A stretch of DNA of 64,000 nt from a virus. Below, piece after piece: positions 10,319 to 19,845 of the stretch (positions within the stretch are counted from its first letter, which is position 1; every line of letters starts with the position of its first letter). A model generated the notes under the pieces. That model was not told where the DNA came from and ran no database searches. It was given only the letters and a program-made list of their open reading frames with translations. The stretch spans positions 155,445-219,444 of IMG/VR virus record IMGVR_UViG_3300024503_000485, one strand, 5' to 3'. Made by a program: the position numbers and the translations under genes.

Positions 10319-12145
10319 ATGGCATACCAAGTTGATAATTTTAACGGAACGTTTTTAGTATCTGTAGAAGATGGTACGATTGATACAACTACGGATTTAC
10401 GTTTCGTAGGTAAGAACTACGCCGGTTATGGCGAAGTACAAAACGAGAATTTTTTACATCTTTTACAGAATTTTTCTAATACATCGGCTCCGCCCAAGGC
10501 AATCACCGGACAAATTTGGTATGATAGCTCTACTAAAAAGTTAAAATTTTACGACGGCTCTCGATTTAAAGTTGCCAGCGGTGCTGAAGTTAGCGCAAGT
10601 GCTCCAACTGGATTAGCTAAGGGTGATTTTTGGTTTGACGAAAGTGCAAATCAACTATACACATGGAGCGGAACAGAGTATGTTTTAATTGGACCAGCAG
10701 CCGCTCCGGAATTTGGTACTTCAGCAGCAGTAGGTCAAGTAGTACAAGACAACACCGGCGGCCCACAAACTATTGTTAAATTAGTTTCAGGTGGCGACAC
10801 AATTGCTATTGCAAGTAAAACAGATTTTGTTTTAGGATCAGTTAATCCTATTACCGGATTTAGCAGAATTAAAAAGGGTATTACTTTAGTCAACACTGAT
10901 AGTTTAACTGGAGTAACTACTGCATCATCGCAATATTACTTCTGGGGTACAGCAAGTAACTCGTTAAAATTAAACGGAATTGCAGCAGATCAGTTTTTAA
11001 CCAAAGGTGATTTAAGATTTACAGAACAAATTGCTTTTCCTGATGCAGGAATTACCGTAGGCGATAGCGATGACTTACTAGTATTTGTTGAAACACAAGA
11101 TCCTTTTTACAATGAAGTTGGTGGTAATCCGTTAAGAGACGAAGATCAAGTTGTTATTGAACAAGCTATTGCAGGACAACCAATTACTTTTAGAATTCGT
11201 GTAAACGAAACAACTAAATCAAACGTATTAAAAGTTAAATCTAGCGGAGTATATCCAGGCTCAGATGGTAATTTATATCTTGGATCAGCATCAAAACGTT
11301 GGGGACAAATTTATTCTACAGATATTTACGGTGCATTAACTGGTAACGTTACAGGAAATACAACAGGTACACACATCGGTGCAGTATATGCCAGTGACGA
11401 AACTGAAGCCTTTGACCCAGAAACTAAAACATTTTATGGAACATTAGGTACTCCAAGTCAGCGTAGTTTAGTTTACGGAGATTTAGTAGGTGAAGTAACA
11501 GGATCAGCCCAAACTGCAAGTAAATTGGGATCTTATAGTCCAAGTATTTCAACATCTCCTGATACCGTAGTAGTTAGAGATTCCGAAGGAAATATTTACG
11601 GTACAACCTTTCAAGGAACTGCTTTACTTGCAGACCGTTTAAAAATTGATAATTTAGCAGTTGATACAGATGCAACTTATAGAACAGCTAAAACTACAGC
11701 GGTTGCAAATTCAATTGCAGCACGTGATGGTAGCGGAAACTTATCAGCAGTTTTATTTGATGGTACAGCAACCGCAGCTCGATATGCTGACCTAGCAGAA
11801 AAATACTTAACAGATAAAGAATACGAGCCTGGCACGGTTGTTTCTGTTTGCGAACATGGCGACCACGAAGTAGAAGCCTGTCAGTGGGGACAACGTGCTA
11901 TTGGTGTAGTAAGTACAAATCCAGCGTTTATGATGAATAAAGATCTAGAAGGCGGAACATATATTGCTCTTAAAGGTCGCGTTCCAGTTAAAGTAACAGG
12001 CGCAGTTAAAAAAGGACAACGCCTAATAGCAGGAAATGATGGAACAGCAGTAGCTGGAGTCCCACATGCAAATGATGTATTTGCTATTGCATTAGAAACA
12101 AACAACGAAACTTCTGTTAAATTAATAGAAGCGGTTATATTATAA
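10319..12145 (+). CDS. Tail fibre paralog 4 with C-terminal chaperone-like domain
   Basis: A 608-aa protein with the same N-terminal module as the three preceding genes, closest to paralog 3 ('GKNYAGYGEVQNENFLHLL', 'GDFWFDESANQLYTWSG'). The C-terminal ~115 residues start at 'AARYADLAEKYLTD' and align by eye with the end of paralog 3 ('GVVSTNPAFMMN', 'ALKGRVPVKVTG..KKGQRLI'). It is preceded by its own late-type promoter element. Probably a homotrimeric fibre subunit; the adhesin specificity is unknown. Confidence 0.75.
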   Translation: MAYQVDNFNGTFLVSVEDGTIDTTTDLRFVGKNYAGYGEVQNENFLHLLQNFSNTSAPPKAITGQIWYDSSTKKLKFYDGSRFKVASGAEVSASAPTGLAKGDFWFDESANQLYTWSGTEYVLIGPAAAPEFGTSAAVGQVVQDNTGGPQTIVKLVSGGDTIAIASKTDFVLGSVNPITGFSRIKKGITLVNTDSLTGVTTASSQYYFWGTASNSLKLNGIAADQFLTKGDLRFTEQIAFPDAGITVGDSDDLLVFVETQDPFYNEVGGNPLRDEDQVVIEQAIAGQPITFRIRVNETTKSNVLKVKSSGVYPGSDGNLYLGSASKRWGQIYSTDIYGALTGNVTGNTTGTHIGAVYASDETEAFDPETKTFYGTLGTPSQRSLVYGDLVGEVTGSAQTASKLGSYSPSISTSPDTVVVRDSEGNIYGTTFQGTALLADRLKIDNLAVDTDATYRTAKTTAVANSIAARDGSGNLSAVLFDGTATAARYADLAEKYLTDKEYEPGTVVSVCEHGDHEVEACQWGQRAIGVVSTNPAFMMNKDLEGGTYIALKGRVPVKVTGAVKKGQRLIAGNDGTAVAGVPHANDVFAIALETNNETSVKLIEAVIL

Positions 12146-12154
12146 GGATTAAAA

Positions 12155-13057
12155 ATGGCAGGCGTTGGAACACAGATTCTTGCATCAGATTATAATAATA
12201 TTCGAGACAAGATAATTGAGGTAATGGGTACCGGTGCCGGAACTTACGGGTACGGACAAGTAATTGCTAGCACAGCAGTAGTTCAAGAAAAAGTAACCAA
12301 AGCTCAGTGGGATTATCTTCGATTTGATATTGTTAACGCTAGATTACATCAAACTGGCACACTCCCAACAATTAGAGAAATTCAAACAACTGATCCAATA
12401 CGTTACGATGCTGATCATCCAAATTATCAGTATAATACTATTGCTGAACAAGCAAGAACTGATAGATTTTCAATTGGAGCAGGACAATTTCATACATTAG
12501 CAGCAGGGGATGTTTCTAGATCCTCGGCATGGGCTAATAGCGTGTCGTCAAATGTAGTTGTTGATTTTGGAACGGTTGACCAGTGTAGGTTCTTTTTTAA
12601 TTCTGGCGGAAAAATTCGATTATATTCTTCAAGAACTGGCGGATCCTCTACTGCTCAAAATGCTGCCTGGACTAGCCTACTTAGCGCAGTAGGTTCACGA
12701 GATTTTTCAGTAAGTTCGTCCGGAGTGTCTTTTTATCAATTGACAAATAGTTACCAAACATTCTATACATCTACATCGTCATCACCGTATGCATCAAATA
12801 GATATACAATTGATGTAAAGTGTAATGTTGCTGATAATTCTGGCGGAACAACTAATCAATTAACATTTAGAATTACTTGGCTTGATTCATATACTGATCC
12901 AAGTCCTGGAAATCCTCCTCCACCGGGCGATAGTGTTGACGGAACATTAACATTAACTATCGAAGAAATTAAAGCTTCGGGAACCCTGTTACCTTCTGGT
13001 TCTTTTACAATCACAAGTCCAACAAGTTATTCAATATCTGCAATTGCAGGCTCGTAA
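12155..13057 (+). CDS. Putative virion adhesin, copy 1 of a pair
   Basis: A 300-aa protein starting after AAGGA. It is clearly paralogous to the next gene: both have an N-terminal 'DYNNIR.KI..VM.TG...YGYGQ' segment, 'TK.QWD.LRFD.VNA..HQ.G', and a central 'FFNSGGKIR..S..' beta region, then a Pro/Gly-rich turn ('NPPPPGD') and a short beta end. The fold and receptor are unknown. Position at the end of the fibre operon suggests a fibre-tip or baseplate-decorating protein; that is inference. Confidence 0.6.
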   Translation: MAGVGTQILASDYNNIRDKIIEVMGTGAGTYGYGQVIASTAVVQEKVTKAQWDYLRFDIVNARLHQTGTLPTIREIQTTDPIRYDADHPNYQYNTIAEQARTDRFSIGAGQFHTLAAGDVSRSSAWANSVSSNVVVDFGTVDQCRFFFNSGGKIRLYSSRTGGSSTAQNAAWTSLLSAVGSRDFSVSSSGVSFYQLTNSYQTFYTSTSSSPYASNRYTIDVKCNVADNSGGTTNQLTFRITWLDSYTDPSPGNPPPPGDSVDGTLTLTIEEIKASGTLLPSGSFTITSPTSYSISAIAGS

Positions 13058-13085
13058 TTGTTTAAATACCTAACGGAGGAATTTA

Positions 13086-13991
13086 ATGGCGGCCTATGAT
13101 TATATTAGCGTACCGGATTATAACAATATTAGAAATAAAATTTCTGGAGTAATGTCTACCGGGTCAGCCACACTTGGATACGGGCAGGCCTTACAATCTT
13201 CGTTGGTTGCAACTGGCGATGCTGTTACAAAGACACAATGGGATAATTTAAGATTTGATGTAGTTAATGCAATAGTGCATCAATCAGGTTCAGTTCCAAC
13301 AATAACTACAATTAACGAAGGCGAATTACTTAGATATGCAGCTGATCAGCCAAATTATCAATATAGCACATTAGCATCGTTAGCAGAAACAAATCGTTTT
13401 GATTTAGGAACAGGTCAGTATGTTACTGAAGCAGGAACATCAAGATCTAACTCTGTTTCTTTTAGTGGCGAGGTAGCAAGTACCTGTACAATATCATTTA
13501 CAAGTGCTGATCAAGCAAGATATTTTTTTAATTCTGGCGGAAAAATAAGATTTACTTCAGCATTTACTCAAGGTGCTTCTCCTACACAACAAGATAATTC
13601 TTGGAACACTACTTTATCTGCAACATCTGCAAGTCCTGCTGTGTTTGGGGGTAATTCTCCCGCAGTTAATTTTTATACTTTAACCAATTCTTATCAAACA
13701 TTTTATCAACTTTCATCATCATCTCCATATTCATCTAATAGATGGCAAATAGATGTATTATGTAATATTGGTAATAATAATTCAGGCGGCGCAACATCTA
13801 TAACTTTTAGATCTAGATGGATTGACGGATATACTGATCCCGGATTTCCTCCCCCTGGAGATGCAGTTAACGGAACAATGTCCTGGACCATAACCCATGT
13901 TAGAGCGTCCGGAGCTTTATATCCAAATTTAACACCTCAGAGTTTTAATGCTCCTTCTCCTGCTTATGCTGCACCTAGCACCATAGCATAA
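13086..13991 (+). CDS. Putative virion adhesin, copy 2 of a pair
   Basis: A 301-aa paralog of the preceding gene, sharing 'DYNNIRNKISGVMSTGS', 'TKTQWDNLRFDVVNAIVHQ', 'YFFNSGGKIRFTS' and the late Pro-rich turn 'PGFPPPGDAVNG'. It has a strong ribosome site (GGAGG) 6 bp before the ATG. The two copies diverge most in the middle, as expected for duplicated host-recognition parts. It is the last structural gene before the glycosyltransferase cassette. Confidence 0.6.
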   Translation: MAAYDYISVPDYNNIRNKISGVMSTGSATLGYGQALQSSLVATGDAVTKTQWDNLRFDVVNAIVHQSGSVPTITTINEGELLRYAADQPNYQYSTLASLAETNRFDLGTGQYVTEAGTSRSNSVSFSGEVASTCTISFTSADQARYFFNSGGKIRFTSAFTQGASPTQQDNSWNTTLSATSASPAVFGGNSPAVNFYTLTNSYQTFYQLSSSSPYSSNRWQIDVLCNIGNNNSGGATSITFRSRWIDGYTDPGFPPPGDAVNGTMSWTITHVRASGALYPNLTPQSFNAPSPAYAAPSTIA

Positions 13992-14014
13992 TTTTTCACC
14001 CCATCTATACCCCA

Positions 14015-14022
14015 CATAAATA
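14015..14022 (+). promoter_or_regulatory. T4-late-like promoter element CATAAATA
   Basis: CATAAATA lies 27 bp upstream of the first gene of the accessory cassette (ATG 14050; ribosome site AGGGAG). It fits the NATAAATA late pattern and suggests the cassette is expressed late, with the fibres. Confidence 0.45.
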
Positions 14023-14038
14023 ATATACTCATATTATT
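14019..14038 (+). other. Small inverted repeat overlapping the late-type promoter
   Basis: AATAATA and TATTATT form a perfect 7-bp stem with a 6-nt loop, overlapping the CATAAATA element and ending just before the ribosome site. It is AT-only, so thermally weak; it could be chance in AT-rich DNA. Confidence 0.3.
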
Positions 14039-14049
14039 AGGGAGTATGT

Positions 14050-14400
14050 ATGGAATCTTTATTAACAAAAGCCTTAGAGTTTTCAAACTATAAGCAATCT
14101 CTAGCCATTCAACGCAAAGCGTTAAAAGAAAAAGTTGATGCAAAATTAACTTTTGGATTCAATGGCGGTATTTTTAAAATTAACAGAGAATTAATTAATT
14201 TTGTTCAATTTTTAATTGATCAAGATAGATCTACAGATGTAGTTCTTATCGACGCAAACGACAATCCTGTTTTAGTTAATGATTTGTCAAAATTCAAAGA
14301 TGAAATTTTTGACAGATACTTTACAGCGACCAACGAATATTATCAAGAATACGAAGTGATTAAAAAAGCTCGTTCTGTAGAAGCATTGGTGGATCTATGA
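14050..14400 (+). CDS. Hypothetical protein, first gene of accessory cassette
   Basis: A 116-aa, mostly helical, charged protein with no recognised domain. It overlaps the next gene by 4 bp (ATGA), so it is translationally coupled to the first glycosyltransferase. The sequence resembles small chaperone or assembly proteins of phages only in composition; no function is assigned. Confidence 0.6.
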   Translation: MESLLTKALEFSNYKQSLAIQRKALKEKVDAKLTFGFNGGIFKINRELINFVQFLIDQDRSTDVVLIDANDNPVLVNDLSKFKDEIFDRYFTATNEYYQEYEVIKKARSVEALVDL

Positions 14401-15257
14401 AAAAAGGCGGCCTAATTTTTGCTCATAATAGCAGAGAAGTTGACTATGCTTTATTGGCAGTGATTTCTGGTGGCCTTGCAAAAAAGAATCTTGAAATTCC
14501 GTTTACTTTAGTAACAGATGATGCTACAATTGAATGGATGAAGACTTCAAATATTTGGGATAAAGCAAATGACGTTTTTGAAAACATTATTTCTACCCCA
14601 CGTCCAGAAACTCTGAACACAAGACGTTTAAATGACGGTAACGAATCGAAAACAATTCCTTTCATTAATGCCGATAGAGCATCGGTATGGGATCTAACAC
14701 CATATGATAGAACACTTCTTCTAGATAGCGATTATTTGATTTTTTCTAACGCCCTGAATAATTATTGGGATATTGATGAAAGTATTTTAATATCAAAATC
14801 TATGAATGATATTAGAGGTGATCGAATTGGTTTCTTAGATAAACATGTATCTGAAACAGGAGTTCATTTGTTTTGGGCTACCGCTGTCATTTTTACAAAA
14901 AACGAGGAAAGCAAAACATTTTTTGAATATGTAAAACATATTCGAAACAACTACGAACAATACGGTGACATTTACAGATTTAATCCTCATCAGTATAGAA
15001 ACGATATTTCTTTCAGCGTTGCAAAACATTTCTTAGAAGGTTTTACAACAGATACTTCAAATGCTTTACCGTCATTATTAACTACAACTGATAAAGATAT
15101 GTTAGCCGATGTTAAGGGAAATAAATTATACTTCCTAATAAATGATCCTTTAAATCAAGAAGCATTTACAGCATGTTCTATTAATAATACCGATGTTCAT
15201 GTAATGAATAAACAAAGCATTGTTAGAAATAAAGATAAATTGTTGGAGTTAATATGA
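14397..15257 (+). CDS. GT-A type glycosyltransferase-like protein
   Basis: A 286-aa protein. A hydrophobic strand followed by an acidic motif, 'TLLLDSDYLIF' near residue 105, is the DxD-type nucleotide-sugar/metal site of GT-A glycosyltransferases (GT8-like layout). The N-terminus has 'YALLAVISGGLAKKNLEIPFTLVTDD', consistent with the Rossmann-like nucleotide-binding half. It overlaps the next glycosyltransferase by 4 bp, and the two share this layout. The donor sugar and acceptor are unknown; virion proteins or host glycans are both possible. Confidence 0.65.
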   Translation: MKKGGLIFAHNSREVDYALLAVISGGLAKKNLEIPFTLVTDDATIEWMKTSNIWDKANDVFENIISTPRPETLNTRRLNDGNESKTIPFINADRASVWDLTPYDRTLLLDSDYLIFSNALNNYWDIDESILISKSMNDIRGDRIGFLDKHVSETGVHLFWATAVIFTKNEESKTFFEYVKHIRNNYEQYGDIYRFNPHQYRNDISFSVAKHFLEGFTTDTSNALPSLLTTTDKDMLADVKGNKLYFLINDPLNQEAFTACSINNTDVHVMNKQSIVRNKDKLLELI

Positions 15258-16093
15258 CATTTGGATATTTAATTGTAGTTGCCAAACACGAAACAATTGA
15301 CTACACAAAATTAGCCTATTCTTTGGCATTAAGTATTAAAAATACACAGAAGTGGGGTTATAATAATGTAGCTTTAGTTACAGATGATGTTTCTGCTGTA
15401 GAACAATTAAAAAGTCCTTGGGTATTTGATAAAGTAATTCCTTGGAACAAAGAAAAGGGATGGGACGGTCGATCATGGATGGATCATTTAACACCTTGGG
15501 ATAACACAATATGTTTAGATGCTGACATGTTGTTTACAAGAGATGTTAGTCATTGGGCAGAATATTTTATTAATAACTCAGAATTGTATGTAGCAAACAA
15601 AGCATTTACATACAGAGGAGAAGTTATTACAGGCGATTTTTATAGAAAAGCATTTGTAAAAAATAATTTGCCTAATTTATATTCTTTCTATACGTTCTTT
15701 AAGAAAGATAGCGAACTAGCAAAAGAATTTTTTACCTTAGCAAGACATATTATAAAAAATCCTAACGAATTTAAAAATACTTTCTTTCCAGATTTTAAAC
15801 CTAAAGTAATTGGAACCGATGAAGCATTTGCATTATCATCTAAAATTTTAGATATTACTGATCAAATTGCATATGATTTAGATTTTCCTAAAATTGTTCA
15901 CATGAAGCCAATGATTCAAAATTGGCCATGGCCGTCAGATAGATACACAGATCATGTAGGATTTTATTTCAATGTAAACAACGAACTTAAGATTGGAAAT
16001 TATAGACAATATGATGTAGTTCATTATGTTGAAAAAGAATTGATTACAGATGAAATTATCAGCATACAGGAAGAGAAATTATGGCAGAAATAA
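15254..16093 (+). CDS. GT-A type glycosyltransferase-like protein
   Basis: A 279-aa protein. The motif 'TICLDADMLFTRD' near residue 92 is a clear DxD site, with upstream 'LALSIKNTQKWGYNNVALVTDD' as the nucleotide-binding half. It overlaps the previous gene by 4 bp and the next by 13 bp, so the genes form one operon. It is probably a sibling of the preceding gene by duplication. Substrate is unknown. Confidence 0.65.
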   Translation: MTFGYLIVVAKHETIDYTKLAYSLALSIKNTQKWGYNNVALVTDDVSAVEQLKSPWVFDKVIPWNKEKGWDGRSWMDHLTPWDNTICLDADMLFTRDVSHWAEYFINNSELYVANKAFTYRGEVITGDFYRKAFVKNNLPNLYSFYTFFKKDSELAKEFFTLARHIIKNPNEFKNTFFPDFKPKVIGTDEAFALSSKILDITDQIAYDLDFPKIVHMKPMIQNWPWPSDRYTDHVGFYFNVNNELKIGNYRQYDVVHYVEKELITDEIISIQEEKLWQK

Positions 16094-16677
16094 TAGACTT
16101 TGACGAATGGTTAGCAAATTATAAACCGCCAGAAGTAAAATTTTACGCTGCATTTGATCCTAATACAGGCGATGTAACAGGAGTGTATCCGTCACACGCT
16201 CTAACAGATCAAAAAAATGTTGTAGAAATTGATCAAGAAACAGCACAATTAATTAATGAAGGCGCATTAAAATTAAATTCGTGTTTTGTTGATATTAGCT
16301 CAGGCAAATTTGAAATTGCAGAAATAAGAAGTCTTATAAAGATAGACGATGTGCTCCATAGGATTGTTGATAAAAAATGGTCTGATGTAGAAGACCCCGA
16401 TGTAATTGTTTCCTATGTAGAAGGAACAGACAAATTAGTTTTTGACCTTTCTCCTAAGTATAGAGAATTAAAAAGAAAGATTCACTGGGACGGAAGTACC
16501 GAGCTTTGTTTTTTTATTACAGAATATAACGATCCAAATATTGTTAGATTTATAGTAAAATTTAGTATCAGTGATTTAACAGAAAAACAAATTTCACTAA
16601 CCGGTTTACCTTTAGAAGGTAGATTTAGTGTTTACACAAGAAGATTATTCCCCAAATACGTGATCGAGACAAAATGA
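16081..16677 (+). CDS. Hypothetical protein within glycosyltransferase operon
   Basis: A 198-aa acidic protein with mixed alpha/beta composition and no recognised motif. It overlaps the upstream glycosyltransferase by 13 bp and the downstream one by 4 bp (ATGA). The first half has a 'FYAAFDPNTGDVTGVYPS' strand pattern reminiscent of tail-fibre assembly or fibre-associated proteins. It might be the protein acceptor or an adaptor for the enzymes; this is speculation from position. Confidence 0.5.
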   Translation: MAEIIDFDEWLANYKPPEVKFYAAFDPNTGDVTGVYPSHALTDQKNVVEIDQETAQLINEGALKLNSCFVDISSGKFEIAEIRSLIKIDDVLHRIVDKKWSDVEDPDVIVSYVEGTDKLVFDLSPKYRELKRKIHWDGSTELCFFITEYNDPNIVRFIVKFSISDLTEKQISLTGLPLEGRFSVYTRRLFPKYVIETK

Positions 16678-17585
16678 AAGTTATTGAATTTGATGTTGTA
16701 TTTTTAAGTTATGATGAACCTAATGCAGACTTGCATTATGCGGACCTGTGTAATAAAGTACCTTGGGCAAAACGTATTCACGGTGTTAAAGGTTCAGACC
16801 ATGCACATAAAGCCGCAGCAGAAAGTAGTGACACTGATTGGTTTGTTACCGTCGATGCTGACAATATTGTAGATCCAAGATTTTTTAATCTCGATTTAAA
16901 AATGGATGATCCAAAGATACAGGTCTATGGATGGTGTGGCCGCAACGTTATCAATGGACTACGATATGGTAATGGTGGTTTAAAAATCTGGAAAAAAGAT
17001 TTTGTTCTTAACATGAAAACACATGAAAATTCTGATAGCGATAGAGGACAAGTTGATTTTTGCTGGGAAGATGGATACAAAAACTTTCCTTTAAGTTTTA
17101 GTGATAGCATTATTACAGGAAGTCCATTTCAAGCATGGAGAGCAGGATTCCGTGAAGGTGTTAAAATGACGTTGCTCGACGGAGTCAAAGTTCCTCCGGC
17201 TGAAATACAAGAACGCATTTGGTGGCATAACATTCATAGACTGCGTATGTGGTCTACGGTAGGCGCTCACGAAGAAAACGGTCTATATGCTGTATACGGT
17301 GCTAGACTAGGAACATGGATGGCTAATTGCACAGACTGGAATTATATAGAAGTTAGAGATTTTGAAATTCTTAGAGGAATCTGGAATCAATATGGACGTC
17401 CCTACGAAGAAGTAAACGGTGAAGGATTAGTTGATGCAACAAAGGACCTAGGTGAAAAAATTAAAGTTGGTTTAGGTTTGCACTGGCCTTATTTAGATCC
17501 TAACCAAAGCAAGTACACACTAGATTTATATAATGAAACTATGAATTTAAACGATACTTATTTTAGAATGCCCGAAAATGTATGA
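16674..17585 (+). CDS. GT2-like glycosyltransferase
   Basis: A 303-aa protein. The N-terminus 'DVVFLSYDEPNA' plus 'WFVTVDADNIVD' near residue 60 give the first beta strand and the DxD site of a GT-A (GT2-like) enzyme. Further down, 'NGLRYGNGGLKIWKKD' resembles acceptor-loop sequence. The same domain recurs, with its own DxD, at the end of the next protein. ATGA overlap with the upstream gene and 8-bp overlap with the downstream one. It is likely a glycosyltransferase of the cassette; donor and acceptor are unknown. Confidence 0.65.
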   Translation: MKVIEFDVVFLSYDEPNADLHYADLCNKVPWAKRIHGVKGSDHAHKAAAESSDTDWFVTVDADNIVDPRFFNLDLKMDDPKIQVYGWCGRNVINGLRYGNGGLKIWKKDFVLNMKTHENSDSDRGQVDFCWEDGYKNFPLSFSDSIITGSPFQAWRAGFREGVKMTLLDGVKVPPAEIQERIWWHNIHRLRMWSTVGAHEENGLYAVYGARLGTWMANCTDWNYIEVRDFEILRGIWNQYGRPYEEVNGEGLVDATKDLGEKIKVGLGLHWPYLDPNQSKYTLDLYNETMNLNDTYFRMPENV

Positions 17586-19467
17586 TATTTTTTATGTTTC
17601 AAAAAATTCCATTAACGACTATAACTGGAACTCAGTCAAGTCAAAATATCCCACAGCTAGAAAATTTGAAAACATAAATTCTTTTGATCAATTAAAAAAA
17701 CAAGCATTTACTAAAATGTTTTGGGTTGTGTGGGACGACCTTACCTTATTAGACAATCTTAATTTAAACACATACAGAGCTACCCAGTGGGACGATATGT
17801 ATGTTCATGTATTTAAAAATAGTGATCATTACGACGGAGTTTGTTTATTTCCTAAGTCAGTTACAATTTCTCAAAGAGAATTTGATAATCGGTTTTTTAC
17901 AGATAAAAAAGAAATAGATATTGTTGCTAGTATTCCACTAGGATATGATAAATTTAATATTACAACTTACGATGATTATCTAAACGCTGTTGAACAATCA
18001 AGTACAGACATGTTTTGGGCAATTTGGCCTGATGTAAATGTCAAAGAAGATTTTAAATTTAATTATAAAGTTCCTAAGCATAATTCTAATATTGTTCATA
18101 TTTTTAAAAATGGAGAATTTTTTGACGGCATTTGCTTATTTCCAAAAAATGTAAAAGTTTCTAAGAGAGAATTTTATCATAGATTTTTTGCAGAAAAAAA
18201 AGAAATAGATATTGTTGCTAGTATTCCAAAACAATACAACATCTATTCTCCTAAAACATTTGATGAGTATAAACAAATTACAGACGATATGTTTTGGATT
18301 GTGTGGCCTGAGGTAAAAATTATTAACAATGAAATTTTTGATTTATATTTTAGCCATCACAATACCTATGACAGAAGAGAAAATCATGTTTTTAAAAATT
18401 TGTGTAATTACGACGAATCTTACCTAAGCGGAATTTTGTTATGCAGCAAATTTAAACCTTTAACACAAGAAGAGTTTGATAAACAATATCCTACTGATAA
18501 AAAAGAATATAATATAATCGCTAGTAAATTTCAATATCCTATATATACAATCACATCTTACGAGCAATATTTAGATATATGTAAAACTGAATCTCAAAAT
18601 ATGTTTTGGTGTGTATGGCCAGAAATTAAAATATTAGATGATAAACTATTTGATTTGTATTTTGATCCAAATAGTGGGGCATTTGATTATGATAGAAAAG
18701 AAAATCATGTTTTTAAAAATTTATGTAACGACAAAGAATCTTTTCTAAACGGTGTAGTATTATTTTCTAAAGAAAAAATCATATCTAAAAAAGAATTTAA
18801 TAGAAGATTTTTAATTGATAAAAAAGAACATAATTTTGTAGCAAGTCGTTATGCGTATCCTGTTTACAATATTGATACTTATGACGATTACAAACAAATT
18901 ATAGACACCGAATCTCAACCTTTATTCTGGGCAATTTGGCCTGAAATAGAAATTATTGATTCTGAAATTTTTAATTTATATTTTGAACCTAATAATGGCG
19001 TATATGATTATGATAGAAATATCAATCATGTATTTCAGCATAAATTTAGAAACGAATTAACATATAACGGATTGATGTTAATGTCTACATCAACGCCAGT
19101 TAGTCCTAAAGAAATTGATTTTAGGTTTTTAATTAATAAAAAACAATATGAACAAGTTGTTTCTAAGCATAAAGACTATGATATAATATTTGTAAGTTAT
19201 AACGAACCTAATGCTGAAGAAAATTATAATAAACTAATTAACAAATTTCCAAGAGCTAAACGAGTACATGGTGTTAAAGGTATTCATCAAGCGCATATAA
19301 AGGCAGCTGAACTTGCCACAACAGACATGTTCTGGGTTGTTGATGCCGATGCACATATAATAGATGATTTTAATTTTAATCATCAGGCAACGCGATACGA
19401 AAAAGATGTTGTTCATGTGTGGAGAAGTAAAAATCCAATAAATGATTTAATATATGGTTATGGTGGA
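17578..19467 (+). repeat. Six tandem protein-level repeats (~93-135 residues each)
   Basis: Coding repeat region inside the 755-aa protein. The unit anchors 'MFW/LFW' recur at spacings of about 98, 93, 104, 107 and 135 residues, with 'HVFKN'-like strands at residues near 77, 174, 270, 377, 484 and 611. Only the last unit keeps an aspartate pair equivalent to the DxD site. DNA-level identity is low to moderate, so this is an old duplication series rather than a fresh expansion. Confidence 0.7.
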
Positions 19468-19845
19468 GTAAAACTATTACCAAGAAAATTAACATTAGAT
19501 ATGGATGTAAATACAGCCGACATGACAACATCGATTAGTAAAAAATTTAAAGCAATGCCGGAAGTCAGTAATATATCTGCATTCAATACAGATCCTTTTA
19601 ATACTTGGAAATCGGCATTTAGAGAATGTGTAAAACTTTCTAGTAGAACAATTGCTGGACAAGTTGATGAGGAAACACAAAAGAGATTAGACATATGGTG
19701 TTCTGTAGCAAAAGACAAATTTGCTAATGATGCACTTAGCGGTGCAATTGCAGGACGTAAGTACGGAGAAGAAAATAAAAACAATCCAGAAGCCCTTGCA
19801 AAAATTAATGATTTTGATTGGTTAAAAACACAATATGGAATTTAA
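17578..19845 (+). CDS. Repeat glycosyltransferase-like protein: five degenerate units plus one intact domain
   Basis: A 755-aa protein built from repeats. Each unit has a hydrophobic 'MFW.VW' strand followed later by 'HVFKN' and '..KREF..RF..DKKE..I.AS'. The 'MFW' anchors fall near residues 47, 145, 238, 342 and 449, with the sixth at 584. In the sixth the strand continues 'VVDADAH', an intact DxD, within a domain like the upstream glycosyltransferase ('DYDIIFVSYNEPNAEENY', 'GYGGVKLLPRK'). In the first five units the DxD place reads WDD, WPD, WPE, WPE and WPE, so these copies have probably lost catalysis. They could serve as binding or spacer modules for a long acceptor. No family with this architecture comes to mind. 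Confidence 0.65.
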   Translation: MYDIFYVSKNSINDYNWNSVKSKYPTARKFENINSFDQLKKQAFTKMFWVVWDDLTLLDNLNLNTYRATQWDDMYVHVFKNSDHYDGVCLFPKSVTISQREFDNRFFTDKKEIDIVASIPLGYDKFNITTYDDYLNAVEQSSTDMFWAIWPDVNVKEDFKFNYKVPKHNSNIVHIFKNGEFFDGICLFPKNVKVSKREFYHRFFAEKKEIDIVASIPKQYNIYSPKTFDEYKQITDDMFWIVWPEVKIINNEIFDLYFSHHNTYDRRENHVFKNLCNYDESYLSGILLCSKFKPLTQEEFDKQYPTDKKEYNIIASKFQYPIYTITSYEQYLDICKTESQNMFWCVWPEIKILDDKLFDLYFDPNSGAFDYDRKENHVFKNLCNDKESFLNGVVLFSKEKIISKKEFNRRFLIDKKEHNFVASRYAYPVYNIDTYDDYKQIIDTESQPLFWAIWPEIEIIDSEIFNLYFEPNNGVYDYDRNINHVFQHKFRNELTYNGLMLMSTSTPVSPKEIDFRFLINKKQYEQVVSKHKDYDIIFVSYNEPNAEENYNKLINKFPRAKRVHGVKGIHQAHIKAAELATTDMFWVVDADAHIIDDFNFNHQATRYEKDVVHVWRSKNPINDLIYGYGGVKLLPRKLTLDMDVNTADMTTSISKKFKAMPEVSNISAFNTDPFNTWKSAFRECVKLSSRTIAGQVDEETQKRLDIWCSVAKDKFANDALSGAIAGRKYGEENKNNPEALAKINDFDWLKTQYGI

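Noticed and set aside
13061-13068. TTTAAATA as a late promoter before 13086
   Set aside because: It departs from NATAAATA at one core base and could be chance in AT-rich sequence; the gene is probably read from the upstream promoter.
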